A stretch of DNA of 64,000 nt from Brachybacterium sp. YJGR34. GTDB taxonomy: Bacteria > Actinomycetota > Actinomycetes > Actinomycetales > Dermabacteraceae. The DNA is taken from assembly GCF_003347015.1 (NCBI RefSeq), contig NZ_PNFB01000013.1, positions 39,112-103,111 of the forward strand, in the 5' to 3' direction. Below are positions 1-7,507 of this stretch, one piece after another. The position numbers and the translations under genes are program-made. Position 1 is the stretch's first letter. The number at the start of each line of letters is the position of its first letter. The notes beneath the pieces are model-generated. The model saw nothing but the letters and a program-made list of their open reading frames with translations, did no database searches and was not told the DNA's origin.

Positions 1-1174
1 CCAGCTCCTGGACGGCGAAGCGCGAGCGCATATGCGTGGGCATCAGCGTGAACTCCTCGAGCGGGGAGTTCTCCGCGGTGCCGCTGGAGCGCATGTACAC
101 GTACCGGCCGTCGGTGATGTTCACGTGCCCGCCGTGGATGCCGTAGAGCGCGGCCTCGCGGTGCGCGTCGGGGAGGGCGAGATCGAGCCCCTGCATGTCC
201 TCCGGGACGTCGAGTCCGAAGAAGGACAGCAGGGTGGGGGCGATGTCGATGGTCTGGGCGAGGTCGCCCCGGCGGGCGTCGGCCGCGCCGGACCGCGGAT
301 CCCACAGGAACATCGGCAGGTGCACCAGCTCGTTGAACCACGGCTGGACGGACTTCGCCCACCAGCCGTGCTCCCCCAGCAGGAAGCCGTGGTCGGTGTT
401 CACGATGAGCATCGTGTCCTCCCACAGCCCGTGGCGGTCCATGGCATCGAGCACCCGGCCCAGCGAGCGGTCGCACATCGAGACCAGCGCGGCGTACTCG
501 TACCGCGCGTGCTCGACCTGCTCGGAGGGCTCGGAGATCCTCTGGTAGCCGGGCCAGTCGAACTCCTCCCCGTCGTACTCGTGGGGGTAGAGGTCCTTGT
601 ACGCCTGATGGGTGAAGAACGGCTCGTGCGGATCGAACAGCTCGATCTGCGCCATCCACCGATCGACCTGGGCGTTGGTGTCGATGAAGTGGATCCCGGC
701 ATCGACGGTGAGGGTCTGGGAGTGCTCCGCCTCGGTGGGCATGTAGGAGCGGTTCACGCGGTCCTGCGAGCGCATGCCGGGCCCGGCGTCGACCACGCCC
801 TTCCACGGGTCGCCCTCCTGGCCGCGGAAGAACTCCCAGGTCGAGTAGCGGGTGTGGTAGGTCGCGCCGCCGTCCTCCCAGTAGTGGGGGTGGTCCGAGG
901 CCAGGTGGGTGTGCACGCCGTTCTCGCGCAGGATCTCGGGCATCGAGTCGTCGAAGGGCTCGAGCGGGCCCCAGGAGCGGTGTAGGAAGTTGTGGCGCCC
1001 GGTGTGCAGCTCGCGCCGCGCGGGCATGCACGGCATCGATCCGGCGTAGAAGTTGTCGAAGGTGGCGGCGCGCTGAGCGAGCCGGGCGAAGTTCGGGGCG
1101 TCGACGATGGTGTTCCGGTACGGCGGCAGCATGTGCCGGTTCAGGCTGTCGAACATGAGCATGATGGCCTTCAT
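1..1174 (-). CDS. Sulfatase (arylsulfatase A family), C-terminus beyond window
   Basis: Hydrolyses sulfate esters; the substrate is unknown. The N-terminus reads as a type I sulfatase. An early metal-binding segment (MLMFDSLNRHMLP) is followed by CMPAR at about residues 49-53, the CxPxR site where the cysteine is converted to formylglycine. Later there is a second metal-binding segment (NTDHGFLLGEHG). No signal peptide is visible, so it is probably cytoplasmic and acts on an imported compound. Its ATG lies in a 4-bp ATGA overlap with the upstream PadR gene, so the two are translationally coupled. The 3' end is cut by the window (about 391 codons seen). A divergent MFS gene is a candidate importer, which is inference. 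The family call is firm. Confidence 0.92.
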   Translation of the reverse strand, partial: MKAIMLMFDSLNRHMLPPYRNTIVDAPNFARLAQRAATFDNFYAGSMPCMPARRELHTGRHNFLHRSWGPLEPFDDSMPEILRENGVHTHLASDHPHYWEDGGATYHTRYSTWEFFRGQEGDPWKGVVDAGPGMRSQDRVNRSYMPTEAEHSQTLTVDAGIHFIDTNAQVDRWMAQIELFDPHEPFFTHQAYKDLYPHEYDGEEFDWPGYQRISEPSEQVEHARYEYAALVSMCDRSLGRVLDAMDRHGLWEDTMLIVNTDHGFLLGEHGWWAKSVQPWFNELVHLPMFLWDPRSGAADARRGDLAQTIDIAPTLLSFFGLDVPEDMQGLDLALPDAHREAALYGIHGGHVNITDGRYVYMRSSGTAENSPLEEFTLMPTHMRSRFAVQEL

Positions 1175-1794
1175 CGGGCGGTCTCCTCAGGGGTGACGGG
1201 GCGCTGTGCCCGGACGGTGGGGGTGACAGGTGACGCGGCAGGGGCTGAGCGCAGCTCCTCGCGGAGAGCGGCGACGCGCGCGATATGGGCGTCCTTCGCC
1301 GCGGCGCCGGTGCGGTGCGACCACTCCCCGACGCGCGCGGCGAGCGCTTCGTCGAAGGGGAGCTCCGGGGCCGTCTCGAGGTGCCGGTCGCGGAAGCGGT
1401 AGCGCGCGACCTCCCGGGTGCGTTCCTCGATCTCGGTGTCGAGCAGGCCGATCAGCGCCTCCCGCGTCATGAAGCCCGCGAAGGCCAGTCGGGCCTGGAG
1501 GTCGGGCTCCTCGAAGCGCGTGGGCGGGTGGTACGGACCGGTCAGCCAGTCGAGGAAGACGGTCGCACCCTCCTCGGTGAGGCTGTACCGCTTCGCGTCG
1601 GTCGCGCCGGGCCGCGGCTCGACCTCATGGACCACCCATCCGCGGGACTCCATGGCGGCCAGCGAGCGGTAGACCTGGCTCATCTGGGTGTTCGAGCGCA
1701 GGAAGCGCCCGGAGGTATCCATGTACTTCTTGAGGTCGTATCCGGTGGCCGGCTTCAGCGCCAGCACACCGAGGAGCAGGTGCTCGAGCTTCAT
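1171..1794 (-). CDS. PadR family transcriptional regulator
   Basis: A 207-residue PadR-type repressor. The N-terminus (MKLEHLLLGVLALKPATGYDL) is the typical PadR winged helix, followed by a wing segment ending in YSLTEEG and a C-terminal helical dimerisation region (PF10400-like). I chose the start at 1794 because AGGAGG sits 6 nt upstream; an open frame extends 22 codons further but has no ribosome site. It overlaps the sulfatase start by 4 bp and is divergent from the MFS gene, so it probably controls both. Three TGTGTCA heptamers in the intergenic region are candidate operators. The ligand is unknown. Confidence 0.9.
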   Translation of the reverse strand: MKLEHLLLGVLALKPATGYDLKKYMDTSGRFLRSNTQMSQVYRSLAAMESRGWVVHEVEPRPGATDAKRYSLTEEGATVFLDWLTGPYHPPTRFEEPDLQARLAFAGFMTREALIGLLDTEIEERTREVARYRFRDRHLETAPELPFDEALAARVGEWSHRTGAAAKDAHIARVAALREELRSAPAASPVTPTVRAQRPVTPEETAR

Positions 1795-1826
1795 CGCGTG
1801 CCTCCTGAGGTGATCGTCGCCAAGCG

Positions 1827-1932
1827 TGACACATGTGGAATGGAAGGGCAAGCACGCCAACCATCGGGAGCACGTTGACCGAGCGTGACGATTGTGTCAT
1901 GCTCCCCACCCATCGGCATTCGCATTGTGTCA
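1827..1932. promoter_or_regulatory. Candidate PadR operator cluster between divergent promoters
   Basis: Three copies of TGTGTCA lie in the 235-bp divergent intergenic region: inverted at 1827-1833 (reads TGACACA on +), and direct at 1893-1899 and 1926-1932. The two direct copies share the 10-mer ATTGTGTCAT and are 33 bp apart, about three helical turns, so proteins would bind the same DNA face. The middle copy is part of an imperfect palindrome, TGACGATTGTGTCA. Assignment to the neighbouring PadR protein is inference from position. Confidence 0.5.
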
Positions 1933-2029
1933 TGGCCTGCAATGAGGCATCTCCTCCGGACGGGCCCCTCGCAGCTCACCGCGGAGCCGTCGCACCGATC
2001 CGCCCCTGACGACGACGACAGGATCCTCG

Positions 2030-3376
2030 ATGTCCACGACCGCACCGGACGCCCCGGCGTCCCAGCACTCCCCCGCGACCCGGGTCCCGCACCGCTGGCG
2101 AAACCTGGCCACGCTCACCGGTTCCACCGCCGTGGACAGCACCGAGGGGAGCCTGATCGGAACGCTCTTCCCCTCGATCGCTGCGTCCCTCGGTCTGAAC
2201 AGCGGCCACCTGGGCACCATGACCGCGCTCGGAAAGCTCGCCTCCGCCCCGGCGGGACCGCTGTGGACCTGGCTCGCCGCATGCACCTCCCGCAAGACCG
2301 TCCTGGTCACCACCTCGCTGCTGGGCGGCGCCTTCGGCATCGCCTCGGCGTTCAGCACCGGCTACATCTCGCTGCTCGTGCTGAACGTCCTCATGGCCGC
2401 CGCGCTCGTCGGGGCCTCCCCCGTGGGCAACGCCCTCATCCTCGACTGCTTCTCCGACCGCGAGCGGGCACGCGCGATGTCCTACTTCTACGGGGCGATC
2501 AACGGCATCGCCTCGCTCATGGGGCCGCTGATCGGGCTGTTCTCCCTGTCCGAGGACGGCTGGCGGTACGGACTGGCGACGATGGGCTCGATCGCGGCGC
2601 TCGCGGGCGTCGCACAGCTCGTCCTCATCAAGGACCCCGGCGTCGGCGCCTCGGAACCGGAGTTCGCCGATCTCGCGTCCGGGCGCCGCGTCCGGGAGAA
2701 GACCTCCCTGCGCGCGATCCTCGGGCTGTTCCGGGTCCGCTCGTACAGCCTCATGATGCTCTCGCGCCTGCTCTCCGGCCACCTGCTGATCTCGGTCTAC
2801 GGCGTGACCTTCCTGGTCGACGAGCGCGGGTTCTCCAACGCCCTCGCCGCGACCGTCCTGCTGCCCTTCGGGATCGGATACCTCGTGGGAACCCTGGGCG
2901 GAGGGATGCTGGTGGGCGTGCTCGATCGGGTGATGCCGCGCCACGGACGGATCTGGTACATCCAGCTCGCCCAGATCCTCTTCGCCGTCGCGGCCATGGT
3001 CGCCACGCAGCTCCACCTGGGCGGGATCCTCGCCTACGCCGTGCTGTGGGCCCTGATGGGCGCCGCGCAGGGCATGAACCCGCCGGTCAACCGGCCGATC
3101 GTGGCCGCAGTCATCCCACCCAAGCTCCGCGGCCAGGCGATGGCCGTCTTCATCACCGTCTTCGAGACGATCGGCTGGGCGCTCTTCTCCTTCGGGGCGG
3201 GCCAGTTCGCCGTCACCCACGGCATCCAGAGCGTCTTCTTCTGGGTGTTGGGGGTGCTCATGGTCGTCAACGCCCTGGTGCTCGGCCTGCTCCACCTCAC
3301 CTACCCGCGTGATGTCGCCGCCGCGACAGCGGATCGGGAGCGCGATCGCGAGGCCACACTCGGCGCCTCGGGATGA
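2030..3376 (+). CDS. MFS transporter
   Basis: A 448-residue major facilitator with about twelve hydrophobic segments. After an N-terminal polar stretch of about 25 residues the first half carries short charged loops (DCFSDRERARAMSYF) of the kind found between MFS helices 2-3 and 4-5. It has a central cytoplasmic loop near residue 215 (ASGRRVREKTSL). The ATG at 2030 follows an AGGA element. It is transcribed away from padR and the sulfatase gene and shares their control region, so it may import the sulfated compound or export a product. The substrate cannot be read from the sequence. Confidence 0.85.
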   Translation: MSTTAPDAPASQHSPATRVPHRWRNLATLTGSTAVDSTEGSLIGTLFPSIAASLGLNSGHLGTMTALGKLASAPAGPLWTWLAACTSRKTVLVTTSLLGGAFGIASAFSTGYISLLVLNVLMAAALVGASPVGNALILDCFSDRERARAMSYFYGAINGIASLMGPLIGLFSLSEDGWRYGLATMGSIAALAGVAQLVLIKDPGVGASEPEFADLASGRRVREKTSLRAILGLFRVRSYSLMMLSRLLSGHLLISVYGVTFLVDERGFSNALAATVLLPFGIGYLVGTLGGGMLVGVLDRVMPRHGRIWYIQLAQILFAVAAMVATQLHLGGILAYAVLWALMGAAQGMNPPVNRPIVAAVIPPKLRGQAMAVFITVFETIGWALFSFGAGQFAVTHGIQSVFFWVLGVLMVVNALVLGLLHLTYPRDVAAATADRERDREATLGASG

Positions 3377-3465
3377 TGATCCGCTGCGCGGCATCGGGCA
3401 CCTCGCCCCCTGAGGGCTGCTGCGGGGACGGGGTCGTGTCCCAGCGGGAGCGCCGGCGGCGGTGC

Positions 3466-3471
3466 TAGCGT
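3466..3471 (+). promoter_or_regulatory. Leaderless -10 box for the DUF1846 gene
   Basis: TAGCGT lies 6 nt before the GTG start at 3478 and there is no Shine-Dalgarno sequence in between. In actinobacteria this geometry usually means transcription begins at the first base of the start codon. The -35 region is not obvious. Confidence 0.55.
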
Positions 3472-3477
3472 GCCGGG

Positions 3478-5001
3478 GTGACTGCCTCCGCCCCCCGCAC
3501 CGCTCCCCCGTCCCCCGCCGCCGGTTTCGACCGGGAGAAGTACATCGAGCTGCAGTCGCAGCACATCCACGCCCGTCGGGAGCAGATCGGCGGGAAGCTG
3601 TACCTCGAGATGGGCGGGAAGCTCTTCGACGACCATCACGCCTCCCGCGTGCTGCCCGGCTTCACCCCGGACAACAAGATCGCGATGCTCGAGCGGCTGC
3701 GGGACGAGCTGGAGATCCTGGTGTGCCTCAACGCCAAGGACCTCGAGCGGCAGAAGGTCCGTGCGGACCTCGGCATCCCCTACGAGGAGGACGTGCTGCG
3801 GCTCATCGACGTCTTCCGTGAGCACGGCTTCCTCGTCGAGAACGTGGTGATCACCCAGCTCGAGGAGTCCAACCACGTGGCGCTCGCCTTCATCGAGCGC
3901 CTGCAGCGGCTGGGCCTGTCCGTGGCGCGGCACGGCGTGATCCCCGGCTACCCGCAGGACACGGCCCGGGTGGTCTCCCCGGAGGGCCTGGGCGCCAACG
4001 AGTACTCGGAGACGCAGCGGGACCTGGTGGTGGTCACCGCTCCCGGGCCGGGCTCCGGCAAGCTCGCCACCTGCCTCTCCCAGATCTACCATGACCACGC
4101 CCGCGGCATCGCCGCCGGCTACGCGAAGTTCGAGACCTTCCCGATCTGGAACCTCCCCCTCGAGCATCCCGTGAACCTCGCCTACGAGGCCGCCACCGCG
4201 GACCTCGACGACCTCAACCTCATCGACCCCTTCCATCTCGATGCCTACGGCGAACAGGTCACCAGCTACAACCGCGACGTCGAGGTGTTCCCGCTGCTGC
4301 GGACGCTGCTGGCGAAGCTCACCGGCGATTCCCCCTACGCCTCGCCCACGGACATGGGCGTGAACATGGCCGGGCACTGCATCGTCGACGACGGAGCGTG
4401 CCGGGAGGCGGCGCGCCAGGAGATCATCCGCCGCTACTACAAGGCCGTGGTCGCCGAGCGGATGGGAGATCTGGACGACATCGTCTCCCAGCGGGTGGCG
4501 ATGGTGATGGCGAAGGCGGGCTGCGAGCTCGCCGATCGTGCCGTCGTCGGCCCGGCGCTCGCGGTCGAGGAGAGCACCGGCGAGCCGGGCGCGGCGATCC
4601 AGCTCGCCGACGGCTCGCTCATCACCGGCAAGACCAGCGAGCTGCTGGGCTGCAGCGCGGCGATGCTGCTCAACGCGCTCAAGCACCTGGCCGGTATCGA
4701 GGACGAGGTGCGTCTGCTCTCCCCCGCGTCGATTGAGCCGATCCAGACGCTGAAGACCGATCATCTGGGCTCGCGCAATCCGCGCCTGCACACCGACGAG
4801 GTCCTCATCGCCCTGTCCGTCTCCGCCTCGAACGACGAGCACGCCGCCCGGGCCCTGGCTCAGCTGCAGAACCTCTCCGGCTGCGACGTGCACACCACCA
4901 CCATCCTGGGCGGCGTGGACGAGGGGATCTTCCGCAACCTCGGCATCTCGGTGACCTCCGAGCCCCGCTTCCAGCGCCGGGGCCTGTACCACAAGCGCTG
5001 A
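3478..5001 (+). CDS. DUF1846 family protein
   Basis: A 507-residue member of the DUF1846 (PF08903) family of conserved cytosolic proteins whose biochemical role is not settled. Family features seen are the N-terminal [20 protein letters not shown] region, a [12 protein letters not shown] segment, a glycine-rich [19 protein letters not shown] motif resembling a nucleotide-binding loop near residue 185, and the C-terminal [19 protein letters not shown] tail. Length is close to the family norm of about 495-500. It starts with GTG and appears leaderless. Its 3' end is followed after 12 nt by repeat copy A, and a decayed copy of the same tail lies at 12591-12677. Confidence 0.9.
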   Translation: MTASAPRTAPPSPAAGFDREKYIELQSQHIHARREQIGGKLYLEMGGKLFDDHHASRVLPGFTPDNKIAMLERLRDELEILVCLNAKDLERQKVRADLGIPYEEDVLRLIDVFREHGFLVENVVITQLEESNHVALAFIERLQRLGLSVARHGVIPGYPQDTARVVSPEGLGANEYSETQRDLVVVTAPGPGSGKLATCLSQIYHDHARGIAAGYAKFETFPIWNLPLEHPVNLAYEAATADLDDLNLIDPFHLDAYGEQVTSYNRDVEVFPLLRTLLAKLTGDSPYASPTDMGVNMAGHCIVDDGACREAARQEIIRRYYKAVVAERMGDLDDIVSQRVAMVMAKAGCELADRAVVGPALAVEESTGEPGAAIQLADGSLITGKTSELLGCSAAMLLNALKHLAGIEDEVRLLSPASIEPIQTLKTDHLGSRNPRLHTDEVLIALSVSASNDEHAARALAQLQNLSGCDVHTTTILGGVDEGIFRNLGISVTSEPRFQRRGLYHKR

Positions 5002-5013
5002 GGCCGACGGGGG

Positions 5014-5154
5014 CGTCGGAGCAGCGCGCCCGAGGGTTCGAGCTGGTGATCTGGTCGCCTGAGCCGATGCTCACCGGACCAGATCACCAGCTCGATCCGT
5101 GACAAGGTGTCGCCGCGCCTCCCTCGCACCTTCAGCCTGTCATCCGGTGCGGTG
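5014..5154. repeat. Direct repeat copy A with long hairpin (family 1)
   Basis: 141 bp nearly identical to 12445-12580: I find 136 matching positions and one 5-bp indel (GTGAC at 5099-5103 is absent from copy B). The core is a palindrome with 18-bp arms at 5038-5055 and 5078-5095 around a 22-nt loop that can itself fold (TGAGC/GCTCA). It lies between the convergent ends of the DUF1846 and isomerase genes, so it could also act as a two-way terminator. Together with copy B it brackets the sugar cassette. Confidence 0.9.
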
Positions 5155-5180
5155 TCCGGCGGGACTCCCCGAGCATGGGG

Positions 5181-5978
5181 TCAGAAGCCGTGAGCTGTGA
5201 GCCAGCGATACCCCGCGGTGACCACGTCGAAGGGGTCGAGCGCGGTGCGATCAAGCTCCACGAGCGCCCATTCGAGCCCTGCTGGCAGAGCAGCGACCGC
5301 ACCGTCGAGATCCGCGCTCCCGTATCCGAGCGGGACCTGATCGGCGAGCGGGTCGTCGGCACGACCCGGCCCGTCCTTGAAGTGCACGAGTTCGACGCGA
5401 TCCCCCAGGCCTCGCAGGAGCGCCGGGACGTCTCGACCTGCCGTGTGCGCCCAGTACAGATCGACCTCGGCGACGATCGACGGGTCCAGCGCCTGGAGGA
5501 ATCGGTCGTATCCCCGCGTGCCGTCGGGCAGCTCGGGCCAGTCCCACCAGTGATTGTGATAACCGATCCGCACCTCGTGCTCTGCTGCCCTGTCGGCCAG
5601 CAGCCCGAAAGCGTCCGCGAAGCGCTGGACTCCTCCGGGGGTGGTCAGCACATCTCGACCGAAGCCGAGGACGTGCTCGGGGATGCTGGCGATCGCGACG
5701 GGAACTCCGACGATCGCGAGTTCCTCGAGGAGCCAGTCCATCTCCGAAGGAGCCGGGAATCGGGTGTGCGCCGAACTGGCCGTGAGGCCCGCCAGATCAA
5801 TGCTCCGCCGCAGCATCTTCGCCTGTGTCAGCCGCTCTCCCCTGGTCAGGGACGGGTTCCCGAGCCCGAACGGCTCCACGCCCTCGAAGCCGATCTCCGC
5901 GACCCGTGCGAGAGCGCGATCCGGGTCGTGGGCGAGCGCATCACGGATCGCGTACAGCGCGAGTCCCTTGACAGCCAT
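5181..5978 (-). CDS. Sugar phosphate isomerase/epimerase (xylose isomerase-like TIM barrel)
   Basis: A 265-residue AP-endonuclease-2/xylose-isomerase-like TIM barrel (PF01261). Visible features are an early FEGVEPFGLG strand, a YHNHWWDWPEL metal-ligand segment near residue 140, an EVDLYWAHTAG segment near 170 and VHFKDG near 195, which together match the divalent-metal site of this family. I start at 5978, where GGAGG lies upstream, rather than at 5993. It is divergent from the ROK gene and shares its operator, so it belongs to the same sugar cassette. It probably isomerises or epimerises the imported sugar or its oxidised keto form; the exact substrate is unknown. Confidence 0.88.
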   Translation of the reverse strand: MAVKGLALYAIRDALAHDPDRALARVAEIGFEGVEPFGLGNPSLTRGERLTQAKMLRRSIDLAGLTASSAHTRFPAPSEMDWLLEELAIVGVPVAIASIPEHVLGFGRDVLTTPGGVQRFADAFGLLADRAAEHEVRIGYHNHWWDWPELPDGTRGYDRFLQALDPSIVAEVDLYWAHTAGRDVPALLRGLGDRVELVHFKDGPGRADDPLADQVPLGYGSADLDGAVAALPAGLEWALVELDRTALDPFDVVTAGYRWLTAHGF

Positions 5979-6006
5979 GAAAGACCTCCACACAAGCTAT
6001 GTGATT

Positions 6007-6027
6007 ACTTACTCTCGTTGAGTAAGT
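6007..6027. promoter_or_regulatory. ROK operator O1 (perfect inverted repeat)
   Basis: ACTTACTC-tcgtt-GAGTAAGT is a perfect 8-5-8 inverted repeat in the 119-bp divergent region between the isomerase and ROK genes. A second site of the same geometry lies at 7435-7455 before the ABC importer. The left arm is identical in both. This is the expected pattern for autoregulation and cassette control by the adjacent ROK repressor; binding itself is inferred. Confidence 0.75.
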
Positions 6028-6065
6028 ATGTTGGCCACGTCCGCCCACCGCAAGGGAGAATCGCC

Positions 6066-6101
6066 ATGAGTCTCGTCCAGCCCTCGAGGAGCACCCCGTG
6101 A
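6066..6101 (+). CDS. Possible 11-codon leader ORF overlapping the ROK start
   Basis: ATG at 6066 preceded by AGGGAG opens a frame encoding MSLVQPSRSTP and stops with a TGA that overlaps the GTG of the ROK gene as GTGA. The ribosome site is better than the one directly before the ROK GTG, so the short frame may deliver ribosomes to the regulator by re-initiation. It may instead be chance; there is no codon evidence for so short a frame. Confidence 0.35.
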   Translation: MSLVQPSRSTP

Positions 6102-7294
6102 CCCCACTGCGCCATCGTACGGCCGCCGAAACCGCGACTGCCGTGCTGGATCTGGTCCGGCGCCAGTCCCCCATCTCCCGCGTCGAGCTCTCTCACACCA
6201 CGGGACTCACGGAGACATCCATCTCCAAGACCGTGCGCCGCCTGCTCGAGGCGGGGCTCGTCGAGGAGGCCGGCCAGGACTCGAGCGGGCGGGGGAAGTC
6301 CCGCACCCTGCTCCGGCTGGCCCCGGGGGCGATGCATGCTGTCGGCGTAGTCCTCGACGACACCCGGATCCAGTGCGTGCTGACCGACTTCAGCGGCGCC
6401 ATCCTGGCATCGCGTGAACTGGAGGGAACCCGCGGAGACCTCCCACCCCACATCACCGAGCGCGTCTCAGCAGCCGTGCTGGAGATGATCTCCTCCGCCG
6501 GGATCACGGTATCCGACGTCGTCGGCACCTGTCTGGCGAGCCCTGGCCGCTTCGACGAGGAGAAGAAGCGGCTGCGCATGTCCCTGGTGGCCTCGGACTG
6601 GGAGGACTATGACGTCCAGGAGCAGTTCACCGCACTCACGTCGATTCCCGTCCGGCTCGAGAAGGACTACGGCTGCGCAGCGCTCGCTGAGCACTGGGTC
6701 GCCCGGGATACCTCTTCGGACTTCATCACCGTCTACCTGGCCAATGGCATCGGAGCGGGTATCGTCCTCGACGGCGAGCTCTATGGAGGCACATCCTCGA
6801 ATGCGGGCGAGATCGGACATCTTCCGCTCGATCCCGACGGCCCGGAGTGCAGCTGCGGGAACCGCGGATGCCTCGAGCGGCTCGCAGCCCCTCAGTACCT
6901 CGTCACCGCGGCCTTGGCGGACACCTCACTGGTGGCGCGCCTCGCGCTCGTCGGTGATCGGGACACGATTCGCGTCGACTTCGAGAAGATCGTGCGGGCC
7001 GCCGTCACCGGCGACGACGGCGCGATGGCCCTGATCAGCGGCGCGGCGGAGCGACTCGCGCAAGCAGTCGTCGGCCTGGCCAACACCCTCGATGTGAAAG
7101 AGGTCGTCCTCGCCGGCCCCACGCTCGAACTGGTCGGCGAGATCTACGCCGAGCGGATCCAGGACGCTCTGGACCGACGCTTCTTCCTGCGTCCGGTCCA
7201 TGAGGTGACCGTGCGCCTGTCCAGCCTCGGCCTCGACGGGGCAGCATCGGGCGCCGCGATCTCCGTGCTCCGCGCCGAGGCCATCACGCGCTAA
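6098..7294 (+). CDS. ROK family transcriptional regulator
   Basis: A 398-residue ROK (NagC/XylR type) repressor. Residues about 1-70 form an N-terminal winged helix (SRVELSHTTGLTETSISKTVRR). The rest is a sugar-kinase-like domain with an AGEIGHLPLD segment and the ROK zinc motif CSCGNRGCLE near residue 250. The GTG start is preceded by GAGGA and overlaps the stop of a tiny upstream frame. It probably binds the two ACTTACTC inverted repeats and releases them when a sugar is bound. It sits between the divergent isomerase gene and the ABC importer it is likely to control. A hairpin follows its stop. Confidence 0.93.
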   Translation: MTPLRHRTAAETATAVLDLVRRQSPISRVELSHTTGLTETSISKTVRRLLEAGLVEEAGQDSSGRGKSRTLLRLAPGAMHAVGVVLDDTRIQCVLTDFSGAILASRELEGTRGDLPPHITERVSAAVLEMISSAGITVSDVVGTCLASPGRFDEEKKRLRMSLVASDWEDYDVQEQFTALTSIPVRLEKDYGCAALAEHWVARDTSSDFITVYLANGIGAGIVLDGELYGGTSSNAGEIGHLPLDPDGPECSCGNRGCLERLAAPQYLVTAALADTSLVARLALVGDRDTIRVDFEKIVRAAVTGDDGAMALISGAAERLAQAVVGLANTLDVKEVVLAGPTLELVGEIYAERIQDALDRRFFLRPVHEVTVRLSSLGLDGAASGAAISVLRAEAITR

Positions 7295-7300
7295 CGGGCG

Positions 7301-7324
7301 GCGCCGCGCGTCCGGCCGGCGCCG
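7301..7324 (+). terminator. Hairpin after the ROK gene
   Basis: GGCGCCG and CGGCGCC (7-bp stem, 10-nt loop) lie 7 nt after the ROK stop with no T-run, as is usual for high-GC actinobacterial terminators. It would separate the regulator transcript from the importer promoter at 7424. Confidence 0.45.
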
Positions 7325-7423
7325 TCGTCCCGCCGCATCCACGCCGACACGCCACCACGGGCAATGCCCTCGACTCCACCTGCGGCATGCGCACCACCGC
7401 GTGACCTCTCGGGTGCCCACCCC

Positions 7424-7455
7424 TTGACAGCTCTACTTACTCAGGTTTAGAAAGT
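7424..7455 (+). promoter_or_regulatory. Importer promoter with ROK operator O2
   Basis: TTGACA at 7424-7429 and TAGAAA at 7448-7453 form a good promoter with an 18-bp spacer. The imperfect repeat ACTTACTC-aggtt-TAGAAAGT at 7435-7455 covers the spacer and the -10 box. Its left arm is identical to operator O1 and the right arm matches in 6 of 8 positions. A repressor here would block RNA polymerase. Confidence 0.7.
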
Positions 7456-7507
7456 ACGCATCCCGTCCATCGATGCAGTTGCGACCAGTTCAAAGAGGAG
7501 CGTCACC

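Noticed and set aside
3301..4992. A 563-codon open frame antisense to the DUF1846 gene
   Set aside because: The sense strand carries a full conserved DUF1846 protein; the antisense text has no family features.
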